Translations under genes and position numbers: made by a program
Notes under the pieces: generated by a model
Told to the model about the DNA's origin: nothing
The model's database searches: none
What the model saw: only the letters and a program-made list of their open reading frames with translations
Shown here: in pieces, positions 26,933 to 34,421 of the stretch
How the letters are laid out: the number at the start of each line of letters is the position of its first letter
Numbering within the stretch: position 1 is the first letter of the stretch
DNA from: Paenibacillus marchantiae
Lineage (GTDB): Bacteria; Bacillota; Bacilli; Paenibacillales; Paenibacillaceae
Reading direction: 5' to 3'
Assembly: GCF_028771845.1 (NCBI RefSeq)
Contig: NZ_CP118270.1
Coordinates: 4,464,001 to 4,528,000 of the forward strand
DNA length: 64,000 bases

Positions 26933-27049
26933 ATGAATGTCTTGGAATCAGCTCTACTGCTTTTTATCTTGCTCGCATGGCATCACGTCTTCAGGAAGTT
27001 TCAGAAAAGTTCAAGTTTGAAATATAATCATTTCAAAAGAGAAACGTAA
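26933..27049 (+). CDS. Possible 38-residue membrane peptide
   Basis: This short frame starts directly after the stop of the phosphotransferase and has AGGAAG eight bases before its ATG. The N-terminal half (ESALLLFILLAW) is hydrophobic enough for a short membrane helix and the C-terminal half is strongly basic (RKFQKSSSLKYNHFKR). Terminator hairpin follows at once. No homology can be claimed. Either a real translationally coupled small membrane protein or chance. Confidence 0.35.
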   Translation: MNVLESALLLFILLAWHHVFRKFQKSSSLKYNHFKRET

Positions 27050-27085
27050 AACGCATCGAATCCATAGACGCGATGCGTTTATTTT
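27048..27085. terminator. Bidirectional terminator between convergent genes
   Basis: AAACGCATCG and CGATGCGTTT form a perfect ten-base stem around a 13-base loop; T-rich flank ATTTTAT on the plus strand and a T-rich run on the minus strand. Confidence 0.75.
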
Positions 27086-27102
27086 ATATTGAAGTCACAG
27101 GT

Positions 27103-27729
27103 TTATTTTTTAGTATAAGATCCTAATTGTTTTTGTGAAAAAGGATGAACGGAGTTTTTGTTTCTTAGCCACATATTGCCTTTAACAATTAAAACATAGA
27201 CAGCTACGACAAAGTAAATCATGCTCCAAAGCCAGTCTGTTGGTGTTAACATATTCTGTTCATAGGCACTTTTAATGTACCAGATTCCAATTGGCAAATG
27301 CAGAAATATCGCTGAAAATAATCCGGGATTATATATGCTTTTTGCTTTTATATTAGCGAAGATGCCATGCCAGATAATCTGGAAAAATCCCATTAATATA
27401 GGTGCCAGACCCAGCCATACAACGGAAGGGAAGAATACAGGCGGTAAATAAAACACATAGGCGATAATCAGATTAATAATCATCGCTGACTGCTGATTTA
27501 ACGGATATCTCTCAGGTGTTTTACTTTGGAACAAAACTTTATTAAACAAACCTGCAAAGTAACCCGGCCATCGATATTCTTCAAATTGATGCAGGAGTAT
27601 GGCAATAAAGCTTAACCATAAAATGCTGTTAATGCGCGGAAGTGTTCCCCAATCCAAGATGAGATAAATACATACAAGGCATGCAATGATCGATCCCAAG
27701 TCTTGCCAATGTTTTCTTAACATGTTCAA
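27103..27729 (-). CDS. HXXEE domain-containing membrane protein
   Basis: A polytopic membrane protein of about 208 residues with roughly six hydrophobic helices. LLHQFEEYRWPGYF carries the HxxEE motif that names the family, and WHGIFANIKAKSIYNPG is the second conserved histidine segment. Function is unknown; a metal-dependent membrane enzyme is conceivable. I prefer the TTG at 27729, placed nine bases after GGAGG; a longer reading from 27747 is possible. It follows the TetR gene by about 24 bases and is the probable regulated cargo. Confidence 0.82.
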   Translation of the reverse strand: MNMLRKHWQDLGSIIACLVCIYLILDWGTLPRINSILWLSFIAILLHQFEEYRWPGYFAGLFNKVLFQSKTPERYPLNQQSAMIINLIIAYVFYLPPVFFPSVVWLGLAPILMGFFQIIWHGIFANIKAKSIYNPGLFSAIFLHLPIGIWYIKSAYEQNMLTPTDWLWSMIYFVVAVYVLIVKGNMWLRNKNSVHPFSQKQLGSYTKK

Positions 27730-27753
27730 CTGAATCGCCTCCATCAATGTTGT

Positions 27754-28335
27754 TTAATGAAAGTATCTTTCAAAGAGCAAGTCAATTTGTGCTTCTATCG
27801 GAGCAATCTTCACAGAAGCTCCTTTTTCCAGAATAGGACTCATAAGTGCCGGGAGAAAAAGCGCCCCGAAAACTTGCGTCATCATTGTGGTCAGTCGTTC
27901 CGGTTGTTGCTCTCCGGTTATCTCTTTTAACGTATTTTGAACTTTGGGGAACCCCAATAAATTTAAGAATGAACCGTATTCCTGTTGAGATGAGAAATCT
28001 GCTGAACCCATAAGAATAATTCTGGATAACAATTCGGGATATTCACGGATGACTTGTAAATAATCCATTAAGAATTGCTTTAATCGATCTCGGGCGGGAA
28101 TGGATAATTCATCGAGTATAACAAAGGTATGCTGAAAGCTACTCAGAATCATTTTAATAGATTCACTGATCAAATTTTCTTTGGAGCCGAAGTAATAATT
28201 AACCAGGGATACATTTGTGCCAGAGGCTTCGGCAATTTTTCGTATGGTGATGCCTTCAAATCCACTTTGTTTGGTGAACTCTAGTGTGGCTTGCATAATC
28301 TTTTCTTTTGTTTCACTTTTCTTGTCTGGTTCCAT
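27754..28335 (-). CDS. TetR/AcrR-family transcriptional repressor
   Basis: A 193-residue repressor. KEKIMQATLEFTKQSGFEG and ITIRKIAEASGTNVSLVNYY, then FGSKENLISE, are the standard N-terminal helix-turn-helix. The ligand domain (about 70-193) is helical and has hydrophobic core residues (IREYPELLSRIILMGSAD). ATG 28335 has GGAGG eight bases upstream; the TTG 15 bases before is rejected because it lies in the ribosome site. It heads a two-gene operon with the HXXEE gene, and a 31-base palindrome stands 23 bases before the start. Confidence 0.92.
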   Translation of the reverse strand: MEPDKKSETKEKIMQATLEFTKQSGFEGITIRKIAEASGTNVSLVNYYFGSKENLISESIKMILSSFQHTFVILDELSIPARDRLKQFLMDYLQVIREYPELLSRIILMGSADFSSQQEYGSFLNLLGFPKVQNTLKEITGEQQPERLTTMMTQVFGALFLPALMSPILEKGASVKIAPIEAQIDLLFERYFH

Positions 28336-28357
28336 ATGTAAAACCTCCAATAAAGTT

Positions 28358-28388
28358 ATTCAAACAATGTTTTAAACAGTGTTTGAAT
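28358..28388. promoter_or_regulatory. 31-base palindromic operator upstream of the TetR gene
   Basis: ATTCAAACAATGTTT, central T, AAACAGTGTTTGAAT: 14 of 15 positions are symmetrical. The place and size are right for autoregulation by the TetR product. Confidence 0.7.
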
Positions 28389-28616
28389 TTATATTAGCAC
28401 GTTTTCCTAATTTTGCAAGTCATACATTTGGAGTATTGACCATTAACTAAGAAACATCATTTCGAAGGCTTTTCATGAAGACATGTTCAGTTTTTCGTGG
28501 GTGTTTTATTATGAAATGCGAAAAGGTTGATGTAACAAAAATATCTCTAAACAAAAAGCGTTATACCTGTGGTATGTTTTACGTACGAATACCGCTTTAA
28601 TGTGAGAGGAGATTGT

Positions 28617-29531
28617 ATGCCACAAGTGAAAAGAGTAATTCGGAGCAAGTGGTTTCTATGGATAACAGGTGTTATCGGTATTTTTATCGCTGCATTTTGC
28701 GTATTATCCTTCTTCCTGGTAAATTCGGTATCGGCTACTTTTGAAGCCGGAAGTGTTGAAGAAAAATATGCTCTACCCGGCACGTACGAGGTAGATACGC
28801 TGGAGATCAAGGACGAGCAAGGCGAGAAGCTGTACAGGATTTATTCTCCGCAATCAACGGATGTCTTGCATCCCCTCATCGCTTGGGGCAACGGAACCGG
28901 GGCATTACCTGACAATTATGATCAGTTGTTAAGACACCTGGCCAGTTGGGGATTTATTGTCATTGATACATACAGTCAAACCACGGGTACAGGAAAAGAA
29001 ATTATGGCTGCGATCCAATATATGCTCAGTGAAAATGAAGCGACGGTCAGCCCGTTCTATCACAGGATTCAAAAAGATCAGGTCGGTGCGGCAGGGCATT
29101 CGCAGGGATCAACGGGTGTGATTAACGCTCACACGAATTTTGAGAACGGGGATCTCATCAAAACGGTTGTATCGATTGCTCTGCCTGAGCTGAAATATTG
29201 TGATCCAGAGGACGTGTATGATACATCAGCGCTGAAGGTTCCATTTTTTGTTATAGGAGGAACCCGAGATTTCATCATCTCCCCGTCAGACTCCAACAAA
29301 TTGGCCTTGAACAATACCAGTCCGGATCTTCCGGTCTTGATGGCCATGGCTAAGGGCGCTGCACATACAGCGATAGAGCAGGATGGCGGGCAGCATAGAG
29401 GTTATTTGACAGCTTGGATGAGATATCAATTGATGAATGATTCGGAGGCAAGCATGGCCTTTGTTGGAAAGCATGCTGAAATAGGAACGAATAATCATTG
29501 GAAGAATGTTACTTCCGCAAATTTACAATAG
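28617..29531 (+). CDS. Membrane-anchored alpha/beta hydrolase (dienelactone/PETase-like fold)
   Basis: A 304-residue serine hydrolase. An N-terminal helix (WFLWITGVIGIFIAAFCVLS) acts as anchor or uncleaved signal, so the domain probably faces outside. AAGHSQGSTG is the nucleophile elbow (Ser), VIGGTRDFI carries the likely Asp, and AAHTAI the likely His. PLIAWGNGTGALP is the oxyanion region. The layout is that of chlorophyllase/polyester-hydrolase-like alpha/beta proteins. ATG 28617 follows AGAGGAGA; the longer frame from 28569 is unlikely. The substrate (ester, lipid, polymer) cannot be read from sequence. Confidence 0.85.
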   Translation: MPQVKRVIRSKWFLWITGVIGIFIAAFCVLSFFLVNSVSATFEAGSVEEKYALPGTYEVDTLEIKDEQGEKLYRIYSPQSTDVLHPLIAWGNGTGALPDNYDQLLRHLASWGFIVIDTYSQTTGTGKEIMAAIQYMLSENEATVSPFYHRIQKDQVGAAGHSQGSTGVINAHTNFENGDLIKTVVSIALPELKYCDPEDVYDTSALKVPFFVIGGTRDFIISPSDSNKLALNNTSPDLPVLMAMAKGAAHTAIEQDGGQHRGYLTAWMRYQLMNDSEASMAFVGKHAEIGTNNHWKNVTSANLQ

Positions 29532-29539
29532 TCATGGTT

Positions 29540-29590
29540 CACATAAATCGAAGGACCCTTCTGAAATGGAAGGGTCCTTCGATTTATGTG
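29540..29590. terminator. Very long hairpin without a U-tract after the hydrolase
   Basis: A perfect 22-base stem (CACATAAATCGAAGGACC plus CTTC and its complement) with loop TGAAATG. No T-run follows on either strand, so it may work with Rho or block RNA decay rather than act as a classical terminator. Confidence 0.5.
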
Positions 29591-29681
29591 GAAAACAATT
29601 TGAGGCATTGAAATGGCTTTATCTAATGCCACTATAAACGTTTTCAGAAAATTCATCCTGTTGAACACCAAGTAACGGTAG

Positions 29682-30797
29682 CTATGATTTCGCCTTTGCT
29701 GTTGATTGTCTGGGAATAAGCATCGTAGGTAATTTAACTTGAAGGTACTCACTGTTTGGATTCTCCACTTGTTTCAGGATGACTCTGCCCGCTTCTCGTC
29801 CGAGTTCAAGTTCCTGCTGTACAACAGCCGTGGGCGGAATGATACAGAACTCCGGAAATTCGACATCATCGAAGAACACGACAGATAAATCTTCTGGTAC
29901 AGAGATTCCCATCTGCATCGCCGCTTGAATAACATGAGGGCTGAAATTGGAGGATAGAAGGGCCGTCATCTGCGGATTGGCCTGTAAAAACTTCTGAATC
30001 ATCATGATAACCTCTTCATCGCTGGCACTCATGGCCAGACGTGTCATCTGTATACTGCGATCAATCAGAATATGACGGTCCTCCAAGGCTTTCTCATACC
30101 CATGCAATCTGTCCTCAATACTTGATGTTCCCTCAGCAAGAGTGGAAATAAAGCCAATTCGATTGTGCCCAAGCTCATGAAGATGCTTAACCGCCTGAAT
30201 AGCTGCCTCATGGTTGTCCGAGCTGATGGAGTTGGTCTCCACCCCTTTTAGATTGCGGTCCAGAAGGACAAGGGGAAAGCGATTTAGCGTAAGCGCAAGA
30301 ATCTCATTGTTATAGTGCTCACCCTCAACGGGATAGATAATTAGTCCTCTGACGCCTGCCTGTTTCATTTCCTGAATTTTGAGAATCTCTGTCTCTTGTG
30401 AATCATTCGTCTTGGCAAATAACAATTGATAGCCATTCTCTGAAAGGGTGTCCTCAATTCCGCTCAGCAGATTGGCGGTGAACCTATTGTCAAGACGGGG
30501 GAGAAGGAACCCGATTGTTGGTACTGTGAGCTGCTCTTTTACCGCTGAAGTGATGTTATGAATTTCCTCTGGACTGTGATCGTTAACAAAGGTGCCTTTG
30601 CCTTGAAGTCGGTAGACCACTCCTTTATCAACTAGAGCAGTAAGGGCATTTTTCACCGTGATACGGCTCACACTGAATTGTTCAGCCAGTTCATTTTCGG
30701 AAGGAATTCGGCTGCCCGGTTTCCAATTTCCGCTTCGAATCTGGTCAATGATATAAGTCTCGATTTTCTTGTACATTGGCTTGAAGGTTCTCACCAT
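29682..30797 (-). CDS. GntR-type repressor with LacI-like sugar-sensing domain (AraR architecture)
   Basis: A 371-residue regulator that joins an N-terminal GntR winged helix (SRIPSENELAEQFSVSRITV, then RLQGKGTFV) to a periplasmic-binding-protein-like LacI domain (TVPTIGFLLPRLDNRFTANL; LVLLDRNLKGVETNSISSDN; LSVVFFDDVEFPEF). This is the AraR design: a sugar binds the sensor and releases the operator. ATG 30797 is used; GGAG lies 11 bases upstream. The gene is divergent from the big ABC/glycosidase operon and is its obvious local repressor. Matching 13-base repeats overlap the two divergent -35 boxes. Confidence 0.92.
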   Translation of the reverse strand: MVRTFKPMYKKIETYIIDQIRSGNWKPGSRIPSENELAEQFSVSRITVKNALTALVDKGVVYRLQGKGTFVNDHSPEEIHNITSAVKEQLTVPTIGFLLPRLDNRFTANLLSGIEDTLSENGYQLLFAKTNDSQETEILKIQEMKQAGVRGLIIYPVEGEHYNNEILALTLNRFPLVLLDRNLKGVETNSISSDNHEAAIQAVKHLHELGHNRIGFISTLAEGTSSIEDRLHGYEKALEDRHILIDRSIQMTRLAMSASDEEVIMMIQKFLQANPQMTALLSSNFSPHVIQAAMQMGISVPEDLSVVFFDDVEFPEFCIIPPTAVVQQELELGREAGRVILKQVENPNSEYLQVKLPTMLIPRQSTAKAKS

Positions 30798-30832
30798 CGC
30801 ATTTTATCTCCATTCACTATTAGTTCGTTCTA

Positions 30833-30861
30833 AATATATTATAATAATACAACATATACAA
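30833..30861 (-). promoter_or_regulatory. Promoter of the GntR/LacI repressor gene
   Basis: Minus strand: TTGTAT (30856-30861), 17 bases, TATATT (30833-30838). The -35 box lies inside the repeat at 30851-30863. Confidence 0.6.
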
Positions 30862-30863
30862 GT
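30851..30863. promoter_or_regulatory. Repressor-site candidate A
   Basis: AACATATACAAGT, matching site B at 12 of 13 positions. It covers the -35 box of the repressor gene, which suits autoregulation. Confidence 0.55.
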
Positions 30864-30985
30864 GCTAAAAATCAATAACAAGTGAGTAAGACAAGAAGAT
30901 TGAAATTACGAATAAATATGATAAAAAAACCTTATGAATAAACAATTTATTAGAAATACATTCTGTTAAGTTGTATCTAAAAATA

Positions 30986-30998
30986 AACATTTACAAGT
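30986..30998. promoter_or_regulatory. Repressor-site candidate B
   Basis: AACATTTACAAGT, matching site A at 12 of 13 positions and covering the -35 box (TTTACA) of the catabolic operon. Confidence 0.55.
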
Positions 30999-31018
30999 AA
31001 AAGTATGTTGTTTATATT
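30990..31018 (+). promoter_or_regulatory. Promoter of the catabolic ABC/glycosidase operon
   Basis: TTTACA, 17 bases, TATATT: each box matches five of six consensus bases. It gives a leader of about 180 bases before the first gene. Confidence 0.65.
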
Positions 31019-31033
31019 GTTTTTAAAGTTTGT

Positions 31034-31052
31034 TGGATAAAGCGTTTCCAAC
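31034..31052. promoter_or_regulatory. CcpA/LacI-type palindrome downstream of the promoter
   Basis: TTGGATAAAGCGTTTCCAA has symmetrical ends and a central CG but fits the cre consensus poorly (three mismatches). It lies about 10 bases after the predicted start point, where a roadblock would act. Confidence 0.35.
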
Positions 31053-31205
31053 GAGCCTTCACAATCTTATCTATGCCACAAATTTATTCTCAAGTGTTCC
31101 TTAATTCGAAAAAGGGGGTGCAACGGTTCTTAACACTAATTGGTTGCTGTGGAATATTCATTAAGCTAGGAAAGATCAAAAATTAAAGATAAGGGTGGTT
31201 AAAGG

Positions 31206-32585
31206 ATGAAAAAAAGAGCAGGCATGATCGTTACTTTGATAACTGTTTTCTCACTCATTGTAAGCGCTTGCGGTGATGCGCAGTCCGGGGGGACGGAACC
31301 CAAAGCGAGTAAAGAGCTGACGATGTGGACGTGGAAGGTTGCTTACACGCCAGGGATTGAAGCAGCTGCGAAATTGTATGAAGAGAAAACAGGAATCAAA
31401 GTCAAACTCGAGACCTTTACACCAGATGATACGTATCGCCAAAAATTCCAGGCAGCAGCCAACTCCAAAAATTTGCCGGATATTGTGAACTGGTGGGCAA
31501 CGGCAGGCGATTCCATCGAGAACTCAGTGCTCGAACTGTCAGGTGAAGTCGACGATGATCTGTTGAACAGCTACTACAGTGCTGCAATGGACCCGATCAT
31601 TGTCACACAGAGCCAGGTTGATTCCTGGAAAGAAGACAAGAACGCCACCACCATTCAAAAGTCACTGAAGACTGGCCAGTTCTACGGACTGCCGCTCGAT
31701 ATCGGAGGATTCTTTACTTTCTATGGTAACAAGAAGCTGATCGAAGAAGCAGGGCTGACAGCTGAAGCGCCCAAAACGTGGGAAGAGTTTGTCACCATGA
31801 TGGAGACTGTCAAAGAGAAAACAGGTACTCCTGGGCTTGTGTTTGGTGCAAAGCTGCCTGATCTGTGGGAGAACTGGGCCGGTTCGGCACTGTCCATCAT
31901 GCTGAACGAACCTCAAGGTTATATTGATCTGCTCGAAAGAAAGTCTAAACTAAGCGACCCTTCAAATCTGCCGGTAGTGAAAGCGATGGAGACACTGGCA
32001 AACAAAGATCTGCTTATGCCGGGAATTTTGTCAACGGATATTGATGGAGCAGACCAGGCGTTTGCTGCTGGCAAAGCCGCTTTCGATCTCGGTGGTTCCT
32101 TCACGATGTCTACGTTACTGGCTATGGGAATGAGTCCTGACGATATTTTCACCTTCCCGGTACCACCGCTTGAAGGATCGAAAATTAACAGCTGGACGAC
32201 TGATCCATTCACGTTAACGATGCTGTCAGTGAATAAGGATTCGCAGAACAAGGCTGAAGCGCTTGATTTCATTAAATTTCTAACCGGTGATCCGGATGCA
32301 GCTGTCGCTTTTGCTAATGCGGCGTATACAGTACCTGCGCTGAATCTGGGAGATCGTGCAAATGATCTGGACCCGAACCTGAAATCAATTTCAGATGCAT
32401 TCGCTGCCGAGCCTGGTCCCTACAGTCAAGCTTCACCAGCGATCAATACGTATCGTGGCAAGCACAAAGAATGGGAAGTGTATGCACAGTCCATGCAATC
32501 CATGATCGAGAAAAAGATGACTGCTGAACAAGTCGCCAAGAAGTTCGACGACACCATGGAAAGTCTGAAAGCGAGCGGGAACTAG
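31206..32585 (+). CDS. Extracellular sugar-binding lipoprotein of the catabolic operon
   Basis: A 459-residue family-1 solute-binding protein that delivers oligosaccharide to the permeases downstream. A signal peptide ends in the lipobox LIVSAC. The core motifs LTMWTWKVAYTPGIEAAA and LPDIVNWW are typical of bacterial sugar-binding proteins, and AFAAGKAAFDLGGSF lies in the hinge region. The first gene of the operon, it has the longest leader. ATG 31206 is preceded by AAGGGTGG and AAAGG. Ligand is probably a short mannose-containing oligomer, given the GH38 gene behind it, but this is inferred. Confidence 0.9.
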   Translation: MKKRAGMIVTLITVFSLIVSACGDAQSGGTEPKASKELTMWTWKVAYTPGIEAAAKLYEEKTGIKVKLETFTPDDTYRQKFQAAANSKNLPDIVNWWATAGDSIENSVLELSGEVDDDLLNSYYSAAMDPIIVTQSQVDSWKEDKNATTIQKSLKTGQFYGLPLDIGGFFTFYGNKKLIEEAGLTAEAPKTWEEFVTMMETVKEKTGTPGLVFGAKLPDLWENWAGSALSIMLNEPQGYIDLLERKSKLSDPSNLPVVKAMETLANKDLLMPGILSTDIDGADQAFAAGKAAFDLGGSFTMSTLLAMGMSPDDIFTFPVPPLEGSKINSWTTDPFTLTMLSVNKDSQNKAEALDFIKFLTGDPDAAVAFANAAYTVPALNLGDRANDLDPNLKSISDAFAAEPGPYSQASPAINTYRGKHKEWEVYAQSMQSMIEKKMTAEQVAKKFDDTMESLKASGN

Positions 32586-32594
32586 AACACCAAA

Positions 32595-32629
32595 GCAATC
32601 GGCAAGCCCCGTAAGGGGCTGTCGATTGC
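32595..32629 (+). promoter_or_regulatory. Intra-operon stem-loop between binding protein and permease
   Basis: GCAATCGGCAAGCCCC, loop GTAA, GGGGCTGTCGATTGC: a long stem with one bulge and no T-run. Such hairpins often protect the upstream mRNA from decay, so that binding protein is made in excess over permease. Confidence 0.6.
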
Positions 32630-32656
32630 CAAATTGAGAGCAAAAGGTGATTGATC

Positions 32657-33550
32657 ATGATAAAAAGTCGAAATAAGTGGATGCCGTATCTCTTTTTACT
32701 GCCTGGCGTGCTTTTGTTTCTAGCCATCGGCGTGTATTCGGTCGGATTCTCGATCATGCTCAGCTTTTATAACTGGTCCGGGATTGATTTTTCCACCGCA
32801 AGGTTTGAAGGTCTGGCGAATTTTCGTCAGTTCCTGCTCGGTGATGATCCGATTGTAACCCGGAATTTCTATAATGCCGTTCTGCACAATCTGATTATTG
32901 CCGTTTCACAGGTTGTGGTCGTCGTTCCAATCGCACTTGTGCTGGCTTTTGTGCTGCAAAATACGAAGGCAGCAACGTGGTACCGGACGATTTATTTTCT
33001 GCCGATGATCGCATCTGGCGTAGCTATCTTTTATGTATGGAAAGGCTTGTTTGAACCTAGTGGAGCATTCAACTCACTCTTCCTATGGATGGGCTTGGAT
33101 TTCCTTGCTGTACCTGGTGGAATGTTAGGGAGTTCGTCTACTTCTTTACTCGGTATTATTTTGACATCAATCTGGGGCGGTCTGCCTGGAACACTGATTC
33201 TGTACTACGCTGGTCTGACTTCCATTGATCCGACACTGTATGAAGCAGCAAGTGTGGATGGTGCCAAGAAAACAACTATGATATTGAAAATTACCTGGCC
33301 GTTACTGAAGCCAATCACGCTTATTGCCGTCATTCAGATGGTGAACGGAGCCTTTCAGGCCTTTGAGAATGTGTTCATCATGACAGGCGGCGGACCGGCT
33401 GGCAGTTCGGAGGTTATTGGTACGCTCGTGTACCGTACAGCTTTTCTAAACAATGATTATGGTCTGGCCAGCGCAATCGGGTGGGTATCATTTCTGATTA
33501 CAGGTGCCATTGCCATATTCAGTATTCGCTCATTCAAGGCAGACATCTAA
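32657..33550 (+). CDS. Sugar ABC transporter permease (MalF/UgpA type)
   Basis: A 297-residue inner-membrane permease with six visible helices. YLFLLPGVLLFLAIGVYSV is the first helix and YEAASVDGAKKTTMILKITW the EAA loop that meets the ATPase. FIMTGGGPAGSSEVIGTLVY is the family signature before the last helices. I chose ATG 32657, eight bases after AAGGTG; a TTG six bases upstream is in frame but has a worse site. The second permease follows 12 bases downstream. Confidence 0.92.
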   Translation: MIKSRNKWMPYLFLLPGVLLFLAIGVYSVGFSIMLSFYNWSGIDFSTARFEGLANFRQFLLGDDPIVTRNFYNAVLHNLIIAVSQVVVVVPIALVLAFVLQNTKAATWYRTIYFLPMIASGVAIFYVWKGLFEPSGAFNSLFLWMGLDFLAVPGGMLGSSSTSLLGIILTSIWGGLPGTLILYYAGLTSIDPTLYEAASVDGAKKTTMILKITWPLLKPITLIAVIQMVNGAFQAFENVFIMTGGGPAGSSEVIGTLVYRTAFLNNDYGLASAIGWVSFLITGAIAIFSIRSFKADI

Positions 33551-33562
33551 AAGGAGGAGCAC

Positions 33563-34381
33563 ATGGTCAAATATATTAAGCATATCATTCTAATCTTGTA
33601 CGGATTGACCTGCCTGTATCCTTTTGTCTGGATGATCGGCACTTCGCTGAAGACATCTCAGGATGCATTAGCCAATCCACAAAGTCCGTTTCCACAAGCT
33701 GCACCGTTGTGGTCCACATTTGGTGACGTATGGAACAAATTGAACTTCTATCAGTTTTTCATCAACAGCGTGATCGTAAGTGCAGTCGTGATTATAGGCG
33801 TCATTCTCATCTATACCATGATGGCCTATTCGTTTGCCAAATTTGTTTATCGGGGCAAAAAATTCATCTACTACACGTTTATTGCCTTGCTGCTCGTTCC
33901 AGGGGTAACCACATTGATTCCGCTTTATATCAACATGACCAATCTTGGGCTGCAAAACACGTATATTGGCATGATTCTGCCCATGATTAATGGTGCTGCA
34001 CCCTTCGCCATTTTCCTATTCACCAGTTACTTCCGCACAATCTCACATGAGTTATACGAGAGCGCCGTACTGGATGGATGCAACAATTTCAAAATCTACT
34101 ACAGAATCTATCTGCCATTAGCGTTGCCAGCTATCGGAACCATTGCGATTCTGAACTTTATCGGAAGCTGGAACAATATTTTGTGGCCGATGATCATCGT
34201 GGATAGCCGGGATATGTTTACGTTACCAATGGGACTCATGTATTTGGATTCATCTTCATTTAAGAAATGGAATGAACTCATGGCAGGGGCTTTGATTACG
34301 GTCATTCCAATCCTGCTTGCCTTCCCGTTCATGCAGAAGATGTATGTCAAGGGCATGACGGTAGGTTCAGTGAAAATGTAA
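33563..34381 (+). CDS. Sugar ABC transporter permease (MalG type)
   Basis: A 272-residue permease partner of the preceding gene. LYGLTCLYPFVWMIGTSLKT at the N-terminus and YESAVLDGCNNFKIYYRIYL, the EAA loop, are diagnostic; FMQKMYVKGMTVGSVKM is the conserved tail. Ribosome site AAAAGGAGGAG precedes ATG 33563. No ATPase is encoded in the operon, so a general MsmX-type ATPase must power it. Confidence 0.93.
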   Translation: MVKYIKHIILILYGLTCLYPFVWMIGTSLKTSQDALANPQSPFPQAAPLWSTFGDVWNKLNFYQFFINSVIVSAVVIIGVILIYTMMAYSFAKFVYRGKKFIYYTFIALLLVPGVTTLIPLYINMTNLGLQNTYIGMILPMINGAAPFAIFLFTSYFRTISHELYESAVLDGCNNFKIYYRIYLPLALPAIGTIAILNFIGSWNNILWPMIIVDSRDMFTLPMGLMYLDSSSFKKWNELMAGALITVIPILLAFPFMQKMYVKGMTVGSVKM

Positions 34382-34421
34382 ATACACAACAACTAAATCA
34401 TACAAGATTGGAATGAAATGA

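Larger units (their letters stand above)
30798..31205. other. 408-base divergent control region
   Basis: No gene is present. AT-rich sequence holds two promoters, two repressor-like repeats and one CcpA/LacI-type palindrome (listed separately). The stretch 30870-30985 and 31055-31180 shows nothing I can name. Confidence 0.6.
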
